DNA of 64,000 nucleotides from an uncultured Dehalococcoidia bacterium (GTDB lineage Bacteria > Chloroflexota > Dehalococcoidia > Lucifugimonadales > UBA1123), in assembly GCA_951812505.1 (NCBI GenBank), contig CATOSI010000001.1, forward strand, positions 682,001 through 746,000, written 5' to 3'. The position numbers and the translations under genes are program-made. Below the pieces are notes generated by a model. It worked only from the letters and a program-made list of their open reading frames with translations, had not been told where the DNA came from and did no database searches. Below are positions 33,015 through 41,591 of this stretch, one piece after another (within the stretch, counting starts at the first letter, position 1; each line of letters starts with the position of its first letter).

Positions 33015-34424
33015 TACGATATGATTGTTATTGGATCCGGCCCGTCGGGTCAGCGCGCCGCCGTCCAGGCTGCCAAGTTGGGTAAAGTTGTGGCTATCTG
33101 CGAGAGGCGGGAACTCGTAGGCGGCGTATGCGTCAACACAGGAACGATTCCCTCGAAGACCTTCCGAGAAGGCGCACTCTATCTAAGCGGATTCATCCAG
33201 CGCGATATTTACGGTCAGTCATACGTCGTGAAAGAGAATATCACGATGGGCGACCTGGTTTCGCGCTGCAACATGGTCATAAACCGCGAGGTAGATATAA
33301 TCCGGCACCAGATGCAGCGAAACCAGGTGTCAGTGATTGACGGTCGGGCCAAATTCCTGTCCGATCACGAACTGGAGATCACCAGCGAACATTCCCGCAT
33401 TCAGATTTCGGCAGAAAACATCGTAATTGCTGTCGGGACCGAATCAGCCCATCCAAACGAAGTGCACATTGATGGGAAGATGGTCGTCACGGCCGATGAA
33501 GTCCTGGATATGCCAACGCTACCACGGACCATGACCGTGGTCGGTGGGGGAGTAGTGGGGATGGAATACGCCTCTATATTCGCCGCGCTGGGTGTGGAGA
33601 TCACAATCGTGGACGGGAGAAAGAGGCTGCTGGAGTTCCTCGACGGAGAGATCGTTGATTCGCTGATTTACAGAATGCGCGACATGGAGTGCGTATTCCG
33701 ACTGGGAGAGCAGGTGGTTCACGTTGAGTCTTCTACGCCGGGCAGGGTGGTCGCCACGCTGGACAGCGGCAAGAGAGTGATTTCCGAGGCACTGCTCTAT
33801 TCTGTCGGACGCGTGGGCGCGACGGGCGACCTTGGCCTAGAAGCCGCTGGTCTCGACGCGGATGACAGAGGCAGAATTAGTGTGGACGACTCCTATCGCA
33901 CTGCCCGGCCTCATATCTACGCGGTAGGGGATGTCATAGGATTCCCCTCGCTCGCATCTACCTCGATGGAGCAGGGACGGATAGCCGCCTGCAATGCGTT
34001 TGGCGTGTCCTATACCTCCGAGAGAAGCCTGTTTCCCTACGGAATCTACTCCGTGCCGGAAATCGCCATGGTAGGTCAGACCGAGGAGACACTGACGGAG
34101 AATCGCGTCCCTTACGAGATAGGCATTGCCAGATACCGCGAAATCGCACGTGGTGCAATAATGGGCGCGACGCAGGGACTATTGAAGATACTCTTTCACC
34201 GGGAGAACAGAAAGATCCTGGGAGTTCACATAATTGGGCACAGCGCGGCGGAGCTAATCCACATTGGACAGTCTGTGCTGGCATTCGGCGGCGGCCTGGA
34301 CTATTTCGTCAACACCGTCTTCAACTATCCGACACTGGCCGAGGCCTACAAAGTCGCCGCGCTTGACGGGTACAACAAGGTCGGCCCCGACGACAGCGAC
34401 ACACCGCTGCCAGCCTGGAACTAG
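33006..34424 (+). CDS. sthA: Soluble pyridine nucleotide transhydrogenase
   Basis: 472 residues. It transfers hydride between NADPH and NAD+ using FAD. IGSGPSGQRAAVQAAKLGK near residue 8 binds FAD; GGVCVNTGTIPSKTFREGAL has a single Cys where lipoamide dehydrogenase has two (CxxxxC), which points to SthA and not to a disulfide reductase. TVVGGGVVGMEYASIFAALG is the NAD(P) site and YAVGDVIGFPSLAS the second FAD contact. ATG at 33006 follows GGGGACACC. Confidence 0.9.
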   Translation: MPHYDMIVIGSGPSGQRAAVQAAKLGKVVAICERRELVGGVCVNTGTIPSKTFREGALYLSGFIQRDIYGQSYVVKENITMGDLVSRCNMVINREVDIIRHQMQRNQVSVIDGRAKFLSDHELEITSEHSRIQISAENIVIAVGTESAHPNEVHIDGKMVVTADEVLDMPTLPRTMTVVGGGVVGMEYASIFAALGVEITIVDGRKRLLEFLDGEIVDSLIYRMRDMECVFRLGEQVVHVESSTPGRVVATLDSGKRVISEALLYSVGRVGATGDLGLEAAGLDADDRGRISVDDSYRTARPHIYAVGDVIGFPSLASTSMEQGRIAACNAFGVSYTSERSLFPYGIYSVPEIAMVGQTEETLTENRVPYEIGIARYREIARGAIMGATQGLLKILFHRENRKILGVHIIGHSAAELIHIGQSVLAFGGGLDYFVNTVFNYPTLAEAYKVAALDGYNKVGPDDSDTPLPAWN

Positions 34425-34430
34425 CGCAGG

Positions 34431-35171
34431 CTACGGTTCCACTCTGAAGGCGTGCCTGGAAAGCCTGCCGAGATTCAGCTCCTCAGACGCGCGAATTATG
34501 ATGTCGGTAGCGGCGTCAAGATTCATTTCGCTCGTGTTGATGACGAGGTGGTAGTGTTCGGCAGCGTCCGGGCTATCAATTCCGAAGAATCGCTGGAAGT
34601 AGTTGAGTCTCGCCTCATCCCTCGAGAGTATCGCCTGTTCGGCGACTCCCTGATCCATTCTCTCACGCACCATCACACGTTCTACCCGATCCTCGAACGT
34701 AGCGACTAGTCCGACTCGCAGAACATCTGGGTTGTCCTTGAGGATGATGTGCGCCCCTCGGCCGACAATTACGACATTGTCCCCGGATGCAAGCTCCACA
34801 ATAACGTTTCGGATGGCGGTGATGTAGGCATCGTCGTCTATCTCATGCCCGCGAGTCGCTATCAGATTCGGCAGTTCATCGTATTCTGAAACGAGGAATT
34901 CAGGATACACTGTGCCGAAATAAGGGTCGGACCCACCGCCGGTGTAAGCGGTACGCTCCATGATTCTCTGAATTATTCTGGAGAACCGTTCCGAGCGAGT
35001 GGGCGGACGCTGTTCGCGTTGGTCGAGTGCCTCAACAGTTGCCTGCAATTCACGTGCGACATTGGAAAGGATAAGCCTATCTACATAGTCGGCGTCGATC
35101 CGTCGGGATAATTCGGGTCCCAGAAATCTTCCTCCACCACCTGCAAGTCCGCCGGTAACTATTACGGTCAT
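34431..35171 (-). CDS. Cytidylate kinase-like family protein
   Basis: 246 residues from the ATG at 35171, which directly precedes VIVTGGLAGGGGRFLGPELS, a modified P-loop; an ATG nine codons earlier is less likely. The middle VVIVGRGAHIILKDNPDVLRVGLVA and RVMVRERMDQGVAEQAI are typical of the cytidylate kinase-like family (Cytidylate_kin_2). Biochemical role is not established; nucleoside monophosphate phosphorylation is inferred by fold. It is convergent with sthA, six bases apart. Confidence 0.8.
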   Translation of the reverse strand: MTVIVTGGLAGGGGRFLGPELSRRIDADYVDRLILSNVARELQATVEALDQREQRPPTRSERFSRIIQRIMERTAYTGGGSDPYFGTVYPEFLVSEYDELPNLIATRGHEIDDDAYITAIRNVIVELASGDNVVIVGRGAHIILKDNPDVLRVGLVATFEDRVERVMVRERMDQGVAEQAILSRDEARLNYFQRFFGIDSPDAAEHYHLVINTSEMNLDAATDIIIRASEELNLGRLSRHAFRVEP

Positions 35172-35465
35172 CTCAGACCTCGCTTTCAGAGTTTGCACGT
35201 CCAGTCGGTGAAGAGCTTCTCAGATGTCATGGACTATTTGCCACGCCAGCCCAGCGCAACCTTGGCCTGGAAACGCTTGCCACCCTTTGGTTGAAACGTC
35301 ATAATGCAAATGGACATATCCGACTGTTTGCGGATGCGCAAGCATTGTGAACCGGGTGAAATCAAGCAGAGTCTATATGCGGCTTCACAAATATGTCAAC
35401 ATGGGAATTCAGACATGAATTGACGTTCTGTATTGAGGATTGCAGGGACGCAGTACTGAGGGAAT
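35172..35465. other. Intergenic region before the histidine kinase
   Basis: About 294 bases between divergent genes. It holds no convincing ORF, RNA gene or repeat. A TTGACG occurs at 35421-35426, but no matching -10 box at normal spacing was seen. Confidence 0.4.
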
Positions 35466-37709
35466 ATGGTGACTGTCAGGGACGCAGAAACGGTGGCTCC
35501 AGAAAGGCGACTACGACTTGCCCAGGAGCGAATTGCTGAACTCGAAGCCCTTCAACGCAGGAACAGGCGAGTTAGCGGAGTCTTGACTCGGCTTGCAACT
35601 CTTGCCGACCATAGCCCGAGCGCTATCGTTGAATTCGACGGTTCAGTAACCTATCTGAACAACGCCGCTCGGGAGAAGTTCCCCGCTCTGGCAGTAATGG
35701 GTCTAAACCATCCATTGCTGGCCGGGCTGGACGTGATAGTTGACGACATGCGACGCGTGGGTTTGATGATTAAGACACGCGAAGTAAGTCTCGGAGAGAA
35801 CATCTTCAGACAGAAGATCGTGCTAGAGCAAGACTCACCGCAGGTAAGCATTTACTCTGACGACATTACCGAGGACATGGTCTTACAGAATGCCTTGAAG
35901 AAAGCGTCTGAGGAAACTGAGCTACTTGCTGCCGAAAACGCACTGCTGGCCGAGATTGGAAGAATCATCAGCTCTTCATTGGACATCAGCGATGTTTACG
36001 AAGGGTTCGCGCAACAGGTGAGGCAACTGATCCCGTTTGACCGCATTGCGATCAGCTTGGTTGATATGGAATCCTTTACTTTCAACAACCAGTATGTCTT
36101 TGGAGTTCCGGCGGAAGGCAGGGAAGAAGGAACGGTTGTTACGCTGAGCGGCACGATGATCCTTGAGGCAGTAGAAGCCAATGAGGCAATGATTCTGCAA
36201 GGAGACGTGGAAGAACTCTCCAAAGAATTCCCCAAGATGGTAAGGTCAGGTCTGAAGTCAGTGCTTCTCGCTCCCATTGTCTTTAAGAATGAGATTCTGG
36301 GCGTGTTCCATATGCGTTCTCTCCAGGAAAACGCATACAACTCCCACCACCTTGACCTGGCTACGAAAGTAGCCGCTCAGATCGCCCCCGCGATCGCGAA
36401 CTCGCAGCTTTACGCTCAGCACACCGAGTCCGAAGCTGAGGCCAAACGCCTGGCACTGCAGAATGCCGCGATAGCCGAGATTGGCCGGATCATCACCGGC
36501 TCTCTGGATATCGAGGAAGTGTATGCGGGATTCGCGGAACAGACTCGCCGGCTGATAGGATTCGACCGGATCGTCATCAGCCTGCTCAGCCGCAACTCTG
36601 ACGACTTCACCAATGCTTACGTAATTGGCGTGCCGGTTTCAAACAGGGGTCAAGGAGATCTGATCGGGCTGAAAGGAACGTTTACGGACGAAGTGGTGCG
36701 ACAGCAGCGGGCGATCCTGTTTCTTCCGGAATCCCTGAACGAAACCCGAACCATGTTCCCCGGCCTTCTTCCTCAGTATCATAGTGGGCTCCGATCATTC
36801 ATAAGCGTGCCGCTCGTTTACAAGGACGCCACTATCGGCGTACTGCACTTCACTTCGGCGAAGCCCAACGCATACAGCGAATACGAGGTCGCCATCGCGG
36901 ACCTGATAGCTGCTCAGATAGCCGGCGCAATTGAAAATTCACATCTACATGCCGAAACGCTGGAGGCCGACCGAGCGCTTCAACGACAGACTCAGGAATT
37001 AGCCCGCTCCAATGCTGAGTTGGAGCAGTTCGCATACGTTGCGTCCCACGACTTGCAGGAGCCATTGCGAGTAATTGCGGGCTACGTAAACCTCTTGGAG
37101 GAACGCTATGCCGACAAGCTAGACCAGGACGCCCGTGACTTCATTGGTTTCGCTACCGATGCAGCTCACCGAATGAGGGCATTGATCAACGCCTTACTCC
37201 AGTATTCTCGTGTAGGGACTCACGGCAATCCGTTCGAACTGATGGACTGCAACCGCGCTTTGTCGGAGGCCTTGGCCGATCTCGAAGTTTCCATTAGCGA
37301 ATCTGATGCCGAGATCACGACTGACCAACTGCCTGAAATTGTAGGCGACCAGATTCAAATTACCCACGTGTTCGAGAACCTGATATCGAATGCGATAAAG
37401 TTCAAGAAGGATGATAGCCAGCCCAGAATTCACGTCTCTTGCGATCGCTCCCAGGACTGTTGGCAGATCTCTGTTTCCGACAATGGCACCGGCATTCGAC
37501 CCAGATACCAGGAACGGATATTTGGGATGTTCAAGCGAGCGCATAAACGAAGTAAGTATCCGGGCACTGGCATTGGGCTGGCGCTGTGCCTCAAAATAAT
37601 TGAGCGCCACGGAGGTCGAATCTGGGTAGATTCGGAAGTTGACCGTGGCTCAACGTTCCACTTCACAATTCCCGCCATCAAGGAGACAACAAATGACACT
37701 CGGAGATAG
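35466..37709 (+). CDS. Multi-domain sensor histidine kinase (PAS, two GAF)
   Basis: 747 residues. Order: a short N-terminal coiled coil, a PAS-like domain (SPSAIVEFDGSVTYLNNAAR near 50), a first GAF domain (LLAEIGRIISSSLDISDVYE near 160), a second GAF (IAEIGRIITGSLDIEEVYAG near 338), then phytochrome-type HisKA with the phospho-His in YVASHDLQEPLRVIAGY near 528, and HATPase with N-box ENLISNAIKFK and G-boxes SDNGTGI and GTGIGLALCLK. The two GAF domains share sequence and look like an internal duplication. No membrane segments; a cytoplasmic sensor. Bilin-binding Cys is not evident. The response regulator gene overlaps the 3' end by 17 bases. Confidence 0.88.
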   Translation: MVTVRDAETVAPERRLRLAQERIAELEALQRRNRRVSGVLTRLATLADHSPSAIVEFDGSVTYLNNAAREKFPALAVMGLNHPLLAGLDVIVDDMRRVGLMIKTREVSLGENIFRQKIVLEQDSPQVSIYSDDITEDMVLQNALKKASEETELLAAENALLAEIGRIISSSLDISDVYEGFAQQVRQLIPFDRIAISLVDMESFTFNNQYVFGVPAEGREEGTVVTLSGTMILEAVEANEAMILQGDVEELSKEFPKMVRSGLKSVLLAPIVFKNEILGVFHMRSLQENAYNSHHLDLATKVAAQIAPAIANSQLYAQHTESEAEAKRLALQNAAIAEIGRIITGSLDIEEVYAGFAEQTRRLIGFDRIVISLLSRNSDDFTNAYVIGVPVSNRGQGDLIGLKGTFTDEVVRQQRAILFLPESLNETRTMFPGLLPQYHSGLRSFISVPLVYKDATIGVLHFTSAKPNAYSEYEVAIADLIAAQIAGAIENSHLHAETLEADRALQRQTQELARSNAELEQFAYVASHDLQEPLRVIAGYVNLLEERYADKLDQDARDFIGFATDAAHRMRALINALLQYSRVGTHGNPFELMDCNRALSEALADLEVSISESDAEITTDQLPEIVGDQIQITHVFENLISNAIKFKKDDSQPRIHVSCDRSQDCWQISVSDNGTGIRPRYQERIFGMFKRAHKRSKYPGTGIGLALCLKIIERHGGRIWVDSEVDRGSTFHFTIPAIKETTNDTRR

Positions 37710-38139
37710 CAGGCCGGTCCAGATATTGCTGGTAGAGGACAACCCGGCAGACGCCCGCCTGACACAGGAAGCGATTAGAGATACGGAGTTCAGATACCAG
37801 TTACACCTTGCGGAAGATGGGGAAGAAGCGATGGAATTCTTATACCAGGAAGGTGAGTTTGCTGACGTTCCCAGACCCGATTTGATTCTGCTCGACCTCA
37901 ACCTGCCCGGCATGGATGGGCGGGAAGTGCTGGCTGAGATCAAGTCAGACGAAAATTTGGGATCAATTCCTGTGGTTGTGCTTACGACGTCCACGGCCCA
38001 GCAGGACCTGCTGTATTCGTACGGACTCCGCGCGAACAGCTATGTCAACAAACCCATAGACAGAGACAGATTCAACGACATGATAAAGAGCGTGATGGAA
38101 TACTGGATTAACATTTCCACTCTTCCTGGTCGTCAGTAG
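37693..38139 (+). CDS. Single-domain response regulator, Rcp1 type
   Basis: 148 residues from the ATG at 37693, which has AAGGAGACAACAA directly upstream inside the kinase gene. LLVEDNPADARLTQEAI gives the acidic pair, LILLDLNLPGMDGREVL the phospho-acceptor Asp near 70, VVLTTSTAQQD the Thr and SYVNKPIDRDRF the Lys. There is no output domain. This compact form with an enlarged alpha4 region is that of Rcp1, partner of phytochrome-like kinases, which fits the HisKA type of the upstream gene. Confidence 0.9.
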   Translation: MTLGDSRPVQILLVEDNPADARLTQEAIRDTEFRYQLHLAEDGEEAMEFLYQEGEFADVPRPDLILLDLNLPGMDGREVLAEIKSDENLGSIPVVVLTTSTAQQDLLYSYGLRANSYVNKPIDRDRFNDMIKSVMEYWINISTLPGRQ

Positions 38140-38160
38140 CCGTCACCCGGAGACAGAGGT

Positions 38161-38640
38161 GTGCCAATGGCTGTAAGGAGATTCTGGCTGGTAAAGTCCG
38201 AACCCGGAGCTTATTCGTTCGACGACCTGCTTAATGAGGAAGACCAGACCGCCGAGTGGGATGGTGTGCGGAACTACGCTGCGAGAAACACTATGAGAGA
38301 CGACATGCAGGTGGGGGATGGCGTTCTCTTCTATCACTCCAATTCAAGGCCCAACGCTGTGATTGGTTTTGCGACGGTAGTCCGTTCCGGCTACCCCGAC
38401 AGCACCGCTTGGGACCCTGATTCCGAGAATCCCGACCCCAGAAGCACACCTGAAAGTCCGATCTGGTATATGGTTGACCTGAAGGCGGAAAACAAATTCC
38501 GCAATCCGGTGACATTGCAGCAGATCAAGGCCCATGAAGACTTGAAAGACATGGTCCTTGTCAATAACTCTCGCCTGTCCGTGCAACCGGTCGCGAACCG
38601 AGAATGGACGATCATTCTCACGCTTGGGATGGATGCCTGA
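38161..38640 (+). CDS. EVE-domain protein
   Basis: 159 residues; GTG at 38161 or ATG at 38167. FWLVKSEPGAYSFDDL at the start and VRNYAARNTMRDDMQVGDGV plus LFYHSN are the classic EVE-domain segments, followed by PIWYMVDLKAENKF. EVE (PUA-like) domains bind modified bases in DNA or RNA. It is a stand-alone form like E. coli-type and human THYN1 homologues. The TPR gene overlaps its stop by eight bases. It is not near the methyltransferase cassette. Confidence 0.9.
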   Translation: MPMAVRRFWLVKSEPGAYSFDDLLNEEDQTAEWDGVRNYAARNTMRDDMQVGDGVLFYHSNSRPNAVIGFATVVRSGYPDSTAWDPDSENPDPRSTPESPIWYMVDLKAENKFRNPVTLQQIKAHEDLKDMVLVNNSRLSVQPVANREWTIILTLGMDA

Positions 38641-39157
38641 TTTGTATTCGTGGCGATCTGATCCGAACCTGAGTGGTCTCAGCGACCGCGAATACCTCGG
38701 CGATTTAGCCCTTCACCTGACGGATGAAATCAGTCGAGAACCCGATTCATCCAGACTTTACTTTCTCAGGGGGAACGCCTATCTCGACTCTGGGCGATTT
38801 CACGAAGCGATCAGCGACTATACCAGGGCGGTAGAACTATCTCCGGACGATGCTCCCTGTTACAACAACAGAGGTATCGCGCGTCGTTTCTTGGAAGACT
38901 TCGACGCCGCCATAGACGATTACGAGGTCGCGCTTGGCATTGATCCAGAGTATCGCGACGCGTACACCAATCGTGGCATCGCGTTTGCCGACAAGGGGGA
39001 ACTGAATCTCGCCGTGCGGGACTTCGACAGGGCAATAGAACTTGACTCGGATTTCTGGTTTGCATACAGCCAGCGAGGTCTCGTGTTGTGGGCGCTCGGC
39101 AGACGCGAAGAGGCTGAGGCTGACTACTCAAGAGTCCGCGAGCTCCAGACCCGATGA
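38633..39157 (+). CDS. Tetratricopeptide repeat protein
   Basis: 174 residues from the ATG at 38633, whose first eight bases overlap the EVE stop; translation is probably coupled. Four TPR units are seen: RLYFLRGNAYLDSGRFHEAI, APCYNNRGIARRFLEDFDAA, RDAYTNRGIAFADKGELNLA and FWFAYSQRGLVLWALGRREE. No signal peptide. TPRs mediate protein contacts; the partner may be the EVE protein or the two-component pair (inference from gene order). Confidence 0.85.
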   Translation: MPDLYSWRSDPNLSGLSDREYLGDLALHLTDEISREPDSSRLYFLRGNAYLDSGRFHEAISDYTRAVELSPDDAPCYNNRGIARRFLEDFDAAIDDYEVALGIDPEYRDAYTNRGIAFADKGELNLAVRDFDRAIELDSDFWFAYSQRGLVLWALGRREEAEADYSRVRELQTR

Positions 39158-39195
39158 TTGTTCGGAAATCCGACGAAATTTTGTTCTTTTAACGC

Positions 39196-39224
39196 TTGAC
39201 AATACATCTGTGCTGTTCTACTAT
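39196..39224 (+). promoter_or_regulatory. Strong sigma-70 promoter
   Basis: TTGACA (39196-39201), 17-base spacer and TACTAT (39219-39224): a perfect -35, optimal spacing and five of six in the -10. Predicted start near 39231. It is the best promoter in this part of the window and is followed by no clear protein gene for 240 bases. Confidence 0.7.
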
Positions 39225-39230
39225 TAGAAC

Positions 39231-39373
39231 ACCTAATTCGAGACTGAAAGGGACTCTACTAAGTGCCCCACACTAGTGGCAATTCCATTCAGGACGAGGA
39301 GGCCAAGTCACTCTCCTCTCTAGGTCTGCACGGCCTATTTCTCTTTCTCTAGTGTCTGAGAAGTAGGCCGTTT
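39231..39373 (+). ncRNA. Candidate small RNA (or short leader) ending in a hairpin
   Basis: Transcript predicted from the promoter at 39196-39224 to a 13-bp stem CGGCCTATTTCTC (39331-39343) / GAGAAGTAGGCCG (39358-39370), complete with one G-T pair, followed by TTT. Inside is a GTG-initiated 29-codon frame (39263-39352) ending in GLHGLFLFL, with a weak AAAGGGA upstream; it has no recognisable character. Alternatives: a leader of the SRPBCC gene at 39471 with an attenuator-like hairpin, or a very small protein. Confidence 0.45.
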
Positions 39374-39470
39374 CGCGTACATAATGTCAATTTTCTCATG
39401 CGATCCTCGGTGTCTATGGACTGCAGATTTTGTGGAGTTGGTTTCAAGTCGCGCGTTGGAGAAGCGTCCA

Positions 39471-39938
39471 ATGAAGGCTACGGCAAGCATTTTGATTGAC
39501 AGGCCCATTTCGGCGGTCTGGGATTTCGTGGCAGATGTGGCGAACATGGAAATATGGGTAAACGGAGTCAGTGCCCTGGCGCCGACCTCTGAAGGGGAAT
39601 TTGGTGTCGGTTCAACCTTCAAGAGCAAATATACGTACGCCGGCAAGACCCACGCAGTAACCTACGTGATAACCGAGTTCGATCCCCCTAATTGCATAAC
39701 CATGCGCTCTACATCAGGACCTTTCCCATTCGAAGGGTCCACCGAATTACGAGAAGAGGCGGAAGGGACACGTGTCTTCAATACGATTGACGCTAGTCCT
39801 ACGAACGCGTTCCTGACAGTATGGTTCGCTGTCTTAGGCGTTGTACTGAAATTGATGATGCGTCGTCAGCTTCGCAAGGAACTCGTCGAACTCAGAAGCC
39901 ACCTTGAAGAAACAGAGACAGGTGAGCAGGAAGATTGA
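39471..39938 (+). CDS. SRPBCC (START/Bet v1-like) family protein
   Basis: 155 residues from the ATG at 39471 behind GGAGAAGCGTCCA. KATASILIDRPISAVWDFVADVANMEIW is the typical start of a polyketide-cyclase/dehydrase-type lipid-binding fold. Near the end, FLTVWFAVLGVVLKLMMRRQ is hydrophobic and may be an amphipathic or membrane-touching helix. These proteins bind hydrophobic ligands; no enzyme activity can be inferred. Convergent with the gamma-glutamyltransferase gene, four bases apart. Confidence 0.8.
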   Translation: MKATASILIDRPISAVWDFVADVANMEIWVNGVSALAPTSEGEFGVGSTFKSKYTYAGKTHAVTYVITEFDPPNCITMRSTSGPFPFEGSTELREEAEGTRVFNTIDASPTNAFLTVWFAVLGVVLKLMMRRQLRKELVELRSHLEETETGEQED

Positions 39939-39941
39939 GTC

Positions 39942-41546
39942 CTACCACCCAACTGCGTAGCCGTCTGCGCGTGGCTCGCTGCCTCCGGTGAGAGTTCCAG
40001 TATCGGGGTCGCGAGTGATTATCTGACCGCTGCCGAATAGCCCCCCATGTGGAGGCATTGCCAACATTCTGTGCCCTCTTGCTGCGAGGTCGTTTATGAC
40101 CTCTGCGCTGGCGCGATTCTCGATGGCGACGCCTTCGCCCAATCTAATACTGAATCGTGGGGCGTCTAGTGCCTGCTGAGGCTCCAGATCAAAGTCAATC
40201 ATGTTGGTAAGAACCTGGAGATGCCCCTGGGCCTGCTGCATTGCCCCCATGACCCCATAGCTCGCCCAAAGCTCGCCGTAGCGGGTTACCATTCCGGGGA
40301 TGAGTGTATGGTAGGGCAGCTTCCCCGGCTCCAAGCGGTTGATATGACTCGGGTTAAGAGAGAATGATGCCCCCCGGTTCTGCAATGCGATTCCGGTATC
40401 AGGCACGACCAGACCGCTGCCGAAGGGCATGAAGACGCTGTTGATCAGCGAACAGGCATTCCCTTGTCCGTCAACCGCACTTACGTAAACCGTGTTGTGA
40501 TGCGCCGGTGGCTGGCCGTGGGGCGCGATATCCAACGCGCGATCCGGCGAAATCAACTTTCGTCTCGATGCCGCGTATTCCTTGGAAACGAGAGACTCAA
40601 CTTCGGTGATCATCTTGTCTGGATCAGTTATATGGTACAGCGCGTCCGCGAATGCCAGGCGCATACTCTCAATGAGGTGATGTAGAGTGTCAGAGCTCTG
40701 AAAGCCCGTGGCTTGCAGATCGAATCCCTCCGCGATGTTAAGAGCCATCAGGGCATTCGCCCCTTGAGAGGGCGGGGGGCACTGCCAGCAGTCGTATCCG
40801 CGGTACGATGTTGAAATTGGCTCTACCCACTCAGGTTCATGGATGCAGAAGTCGTTCTCTGAAAGCCAGCCTCCCATGCTTTGCACGAATCCCGATATCT
40901 TTCGGGCGATTTGACCTTTGTAGAATGCCTCGCTTCCGCCTTCAGCGATTTCATTAAGCGTTGTTGCCAGGGTAGGAAGCCTCATCAGGTCGCCCGGGGA
41001 GGGCGGTCTTCTGTCGAGAAGCAATTCTGCGCCGGCGGGTCCCGCGCTCAACCTTGGCGCTCCAGCAGACCAGTGGTCGCTGATGACTTCCGAAACCGGG
41101 TATCCTTCCCCGGCATAGCGTATGGCCGGGCCTAGTGCGTCTGCCAGTCCCATGCTGCCATAGTGGTCAAGCAGCGCTCCCCACCCGCTCACGGCGCCCG
41201 GAACCGTTACCGCATAAGGACTGGTATCCGGTATGTGGGTGAGACCATCCCTTACCAACTGATCGAGTGAGGCTGATAGGGGAGACCTGCCTGAGGCATT
41301 CAACGCACGGACGCGCTTCTCGTCAGACATCCACACCAGCGCAAAAAGATCTCCCCCAACTCCGGTGGAATGCGGTTCGGTCACGTTCAGGGCGGCTGCG
41401 GCCGCAACCGCCGCATCAATCGAATTGCCTCCCTCCAGGAGCATTTTCATGCCCGCCATCGCAGCCAGAGGCTGGGTAGTGGAGACCATCCCGTTCTTTG
41501 CGCGCACGTTCGATCTTCGGGAGTTGAAATTCATCCATCGCTCCAA
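39942..41546 (-). CDS. Gamma-glutamyltransferase family protein
   Basis: 534 residues. An Ntn-hydrolase that cleaves itself into two subunits and hydrolyses or transfers gamma-glutamyl groups. EPHSTGVGGDLFALVW near residue 57 is in the large subunit; cleavage is expected before the Thr of HNTVYVSAVDGQGN, which corresponds to the canonical TTHxSVVD with a Val in the second place. The later GALVVPDTGIALQNRG-like stretch and PHGGLFGSGQII support the family. No signal peptide is seen, unlike E. coli Ggt, so it is probably a cytoplasmic member acting on a related amide (inference). It ends the minus-strand run of HEAT, NAD kinase and this gene. Confidence 0.86.
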   Translation of the reverse strand: MERWMNFNSRRSNVRAKNGMVSTTQPLAAMAGMKMLLEGGNSIDAAVAAAAALNVTEPHSTGVGGDLFALVWMSDEKRVRALNASGRSPLSASLDQLVRDGLTHIPDTSPYAVTVPGAVSGWGALLDHYGSMGLADALGPAIRYAGEGYPVSEVISDHWSAGAPRLSAGPAGAELLLDRRPPSPGDLMRLPTLATTLNEIAEGGSEAFYKGQIARKISGFVQSMGGWLSENDFCIHEPEWVEPISTSYRGYDCWQCPPPSQGANALMALNIAEGFDLQATGFQSSDTLHHLIESMRLAFADALYHITDPDKMITEVESLVSKEYAASRRKLISPDRALDIAPHGQPPAHHNTVYVSAVDGQGNACSLINSVFMPFGSGLVVPDTGIALQNRGASFSLNPSHINRLEPGKLPYHTLIPGMVTRYGELWASYGVMGAMQQAQGHLQVLTNMIDFDLEPQQALDAPRFSIRLGEGVAIENRASAEVINDLAARGHRMLAMPPHGGLFGSGQIITRDPDTGTLTGGSEPRADGYAVGW

Positions 41547-41591
41547 TTTATCTGCGGCTGCCCGTAGGAATTGAGCTAACTCTGGTGCTCG

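Noticed and set aside
33006..34424. Dihydrolipoamide dehydrogenase
   Set aside because: The redox-active disulfide (CxxxxC) is absent; GGVCVNTGTIPSKT has one Cys, as in soluble transhydrogenase.
40480..40520. Gamma-glutamyltransferase with lost catalytic Thr
   Set aside because: Alignment by eye puts the Thr of HNTVYVSAVD at the nucleophile position; only the second Thr of the usual TT pair is changed.
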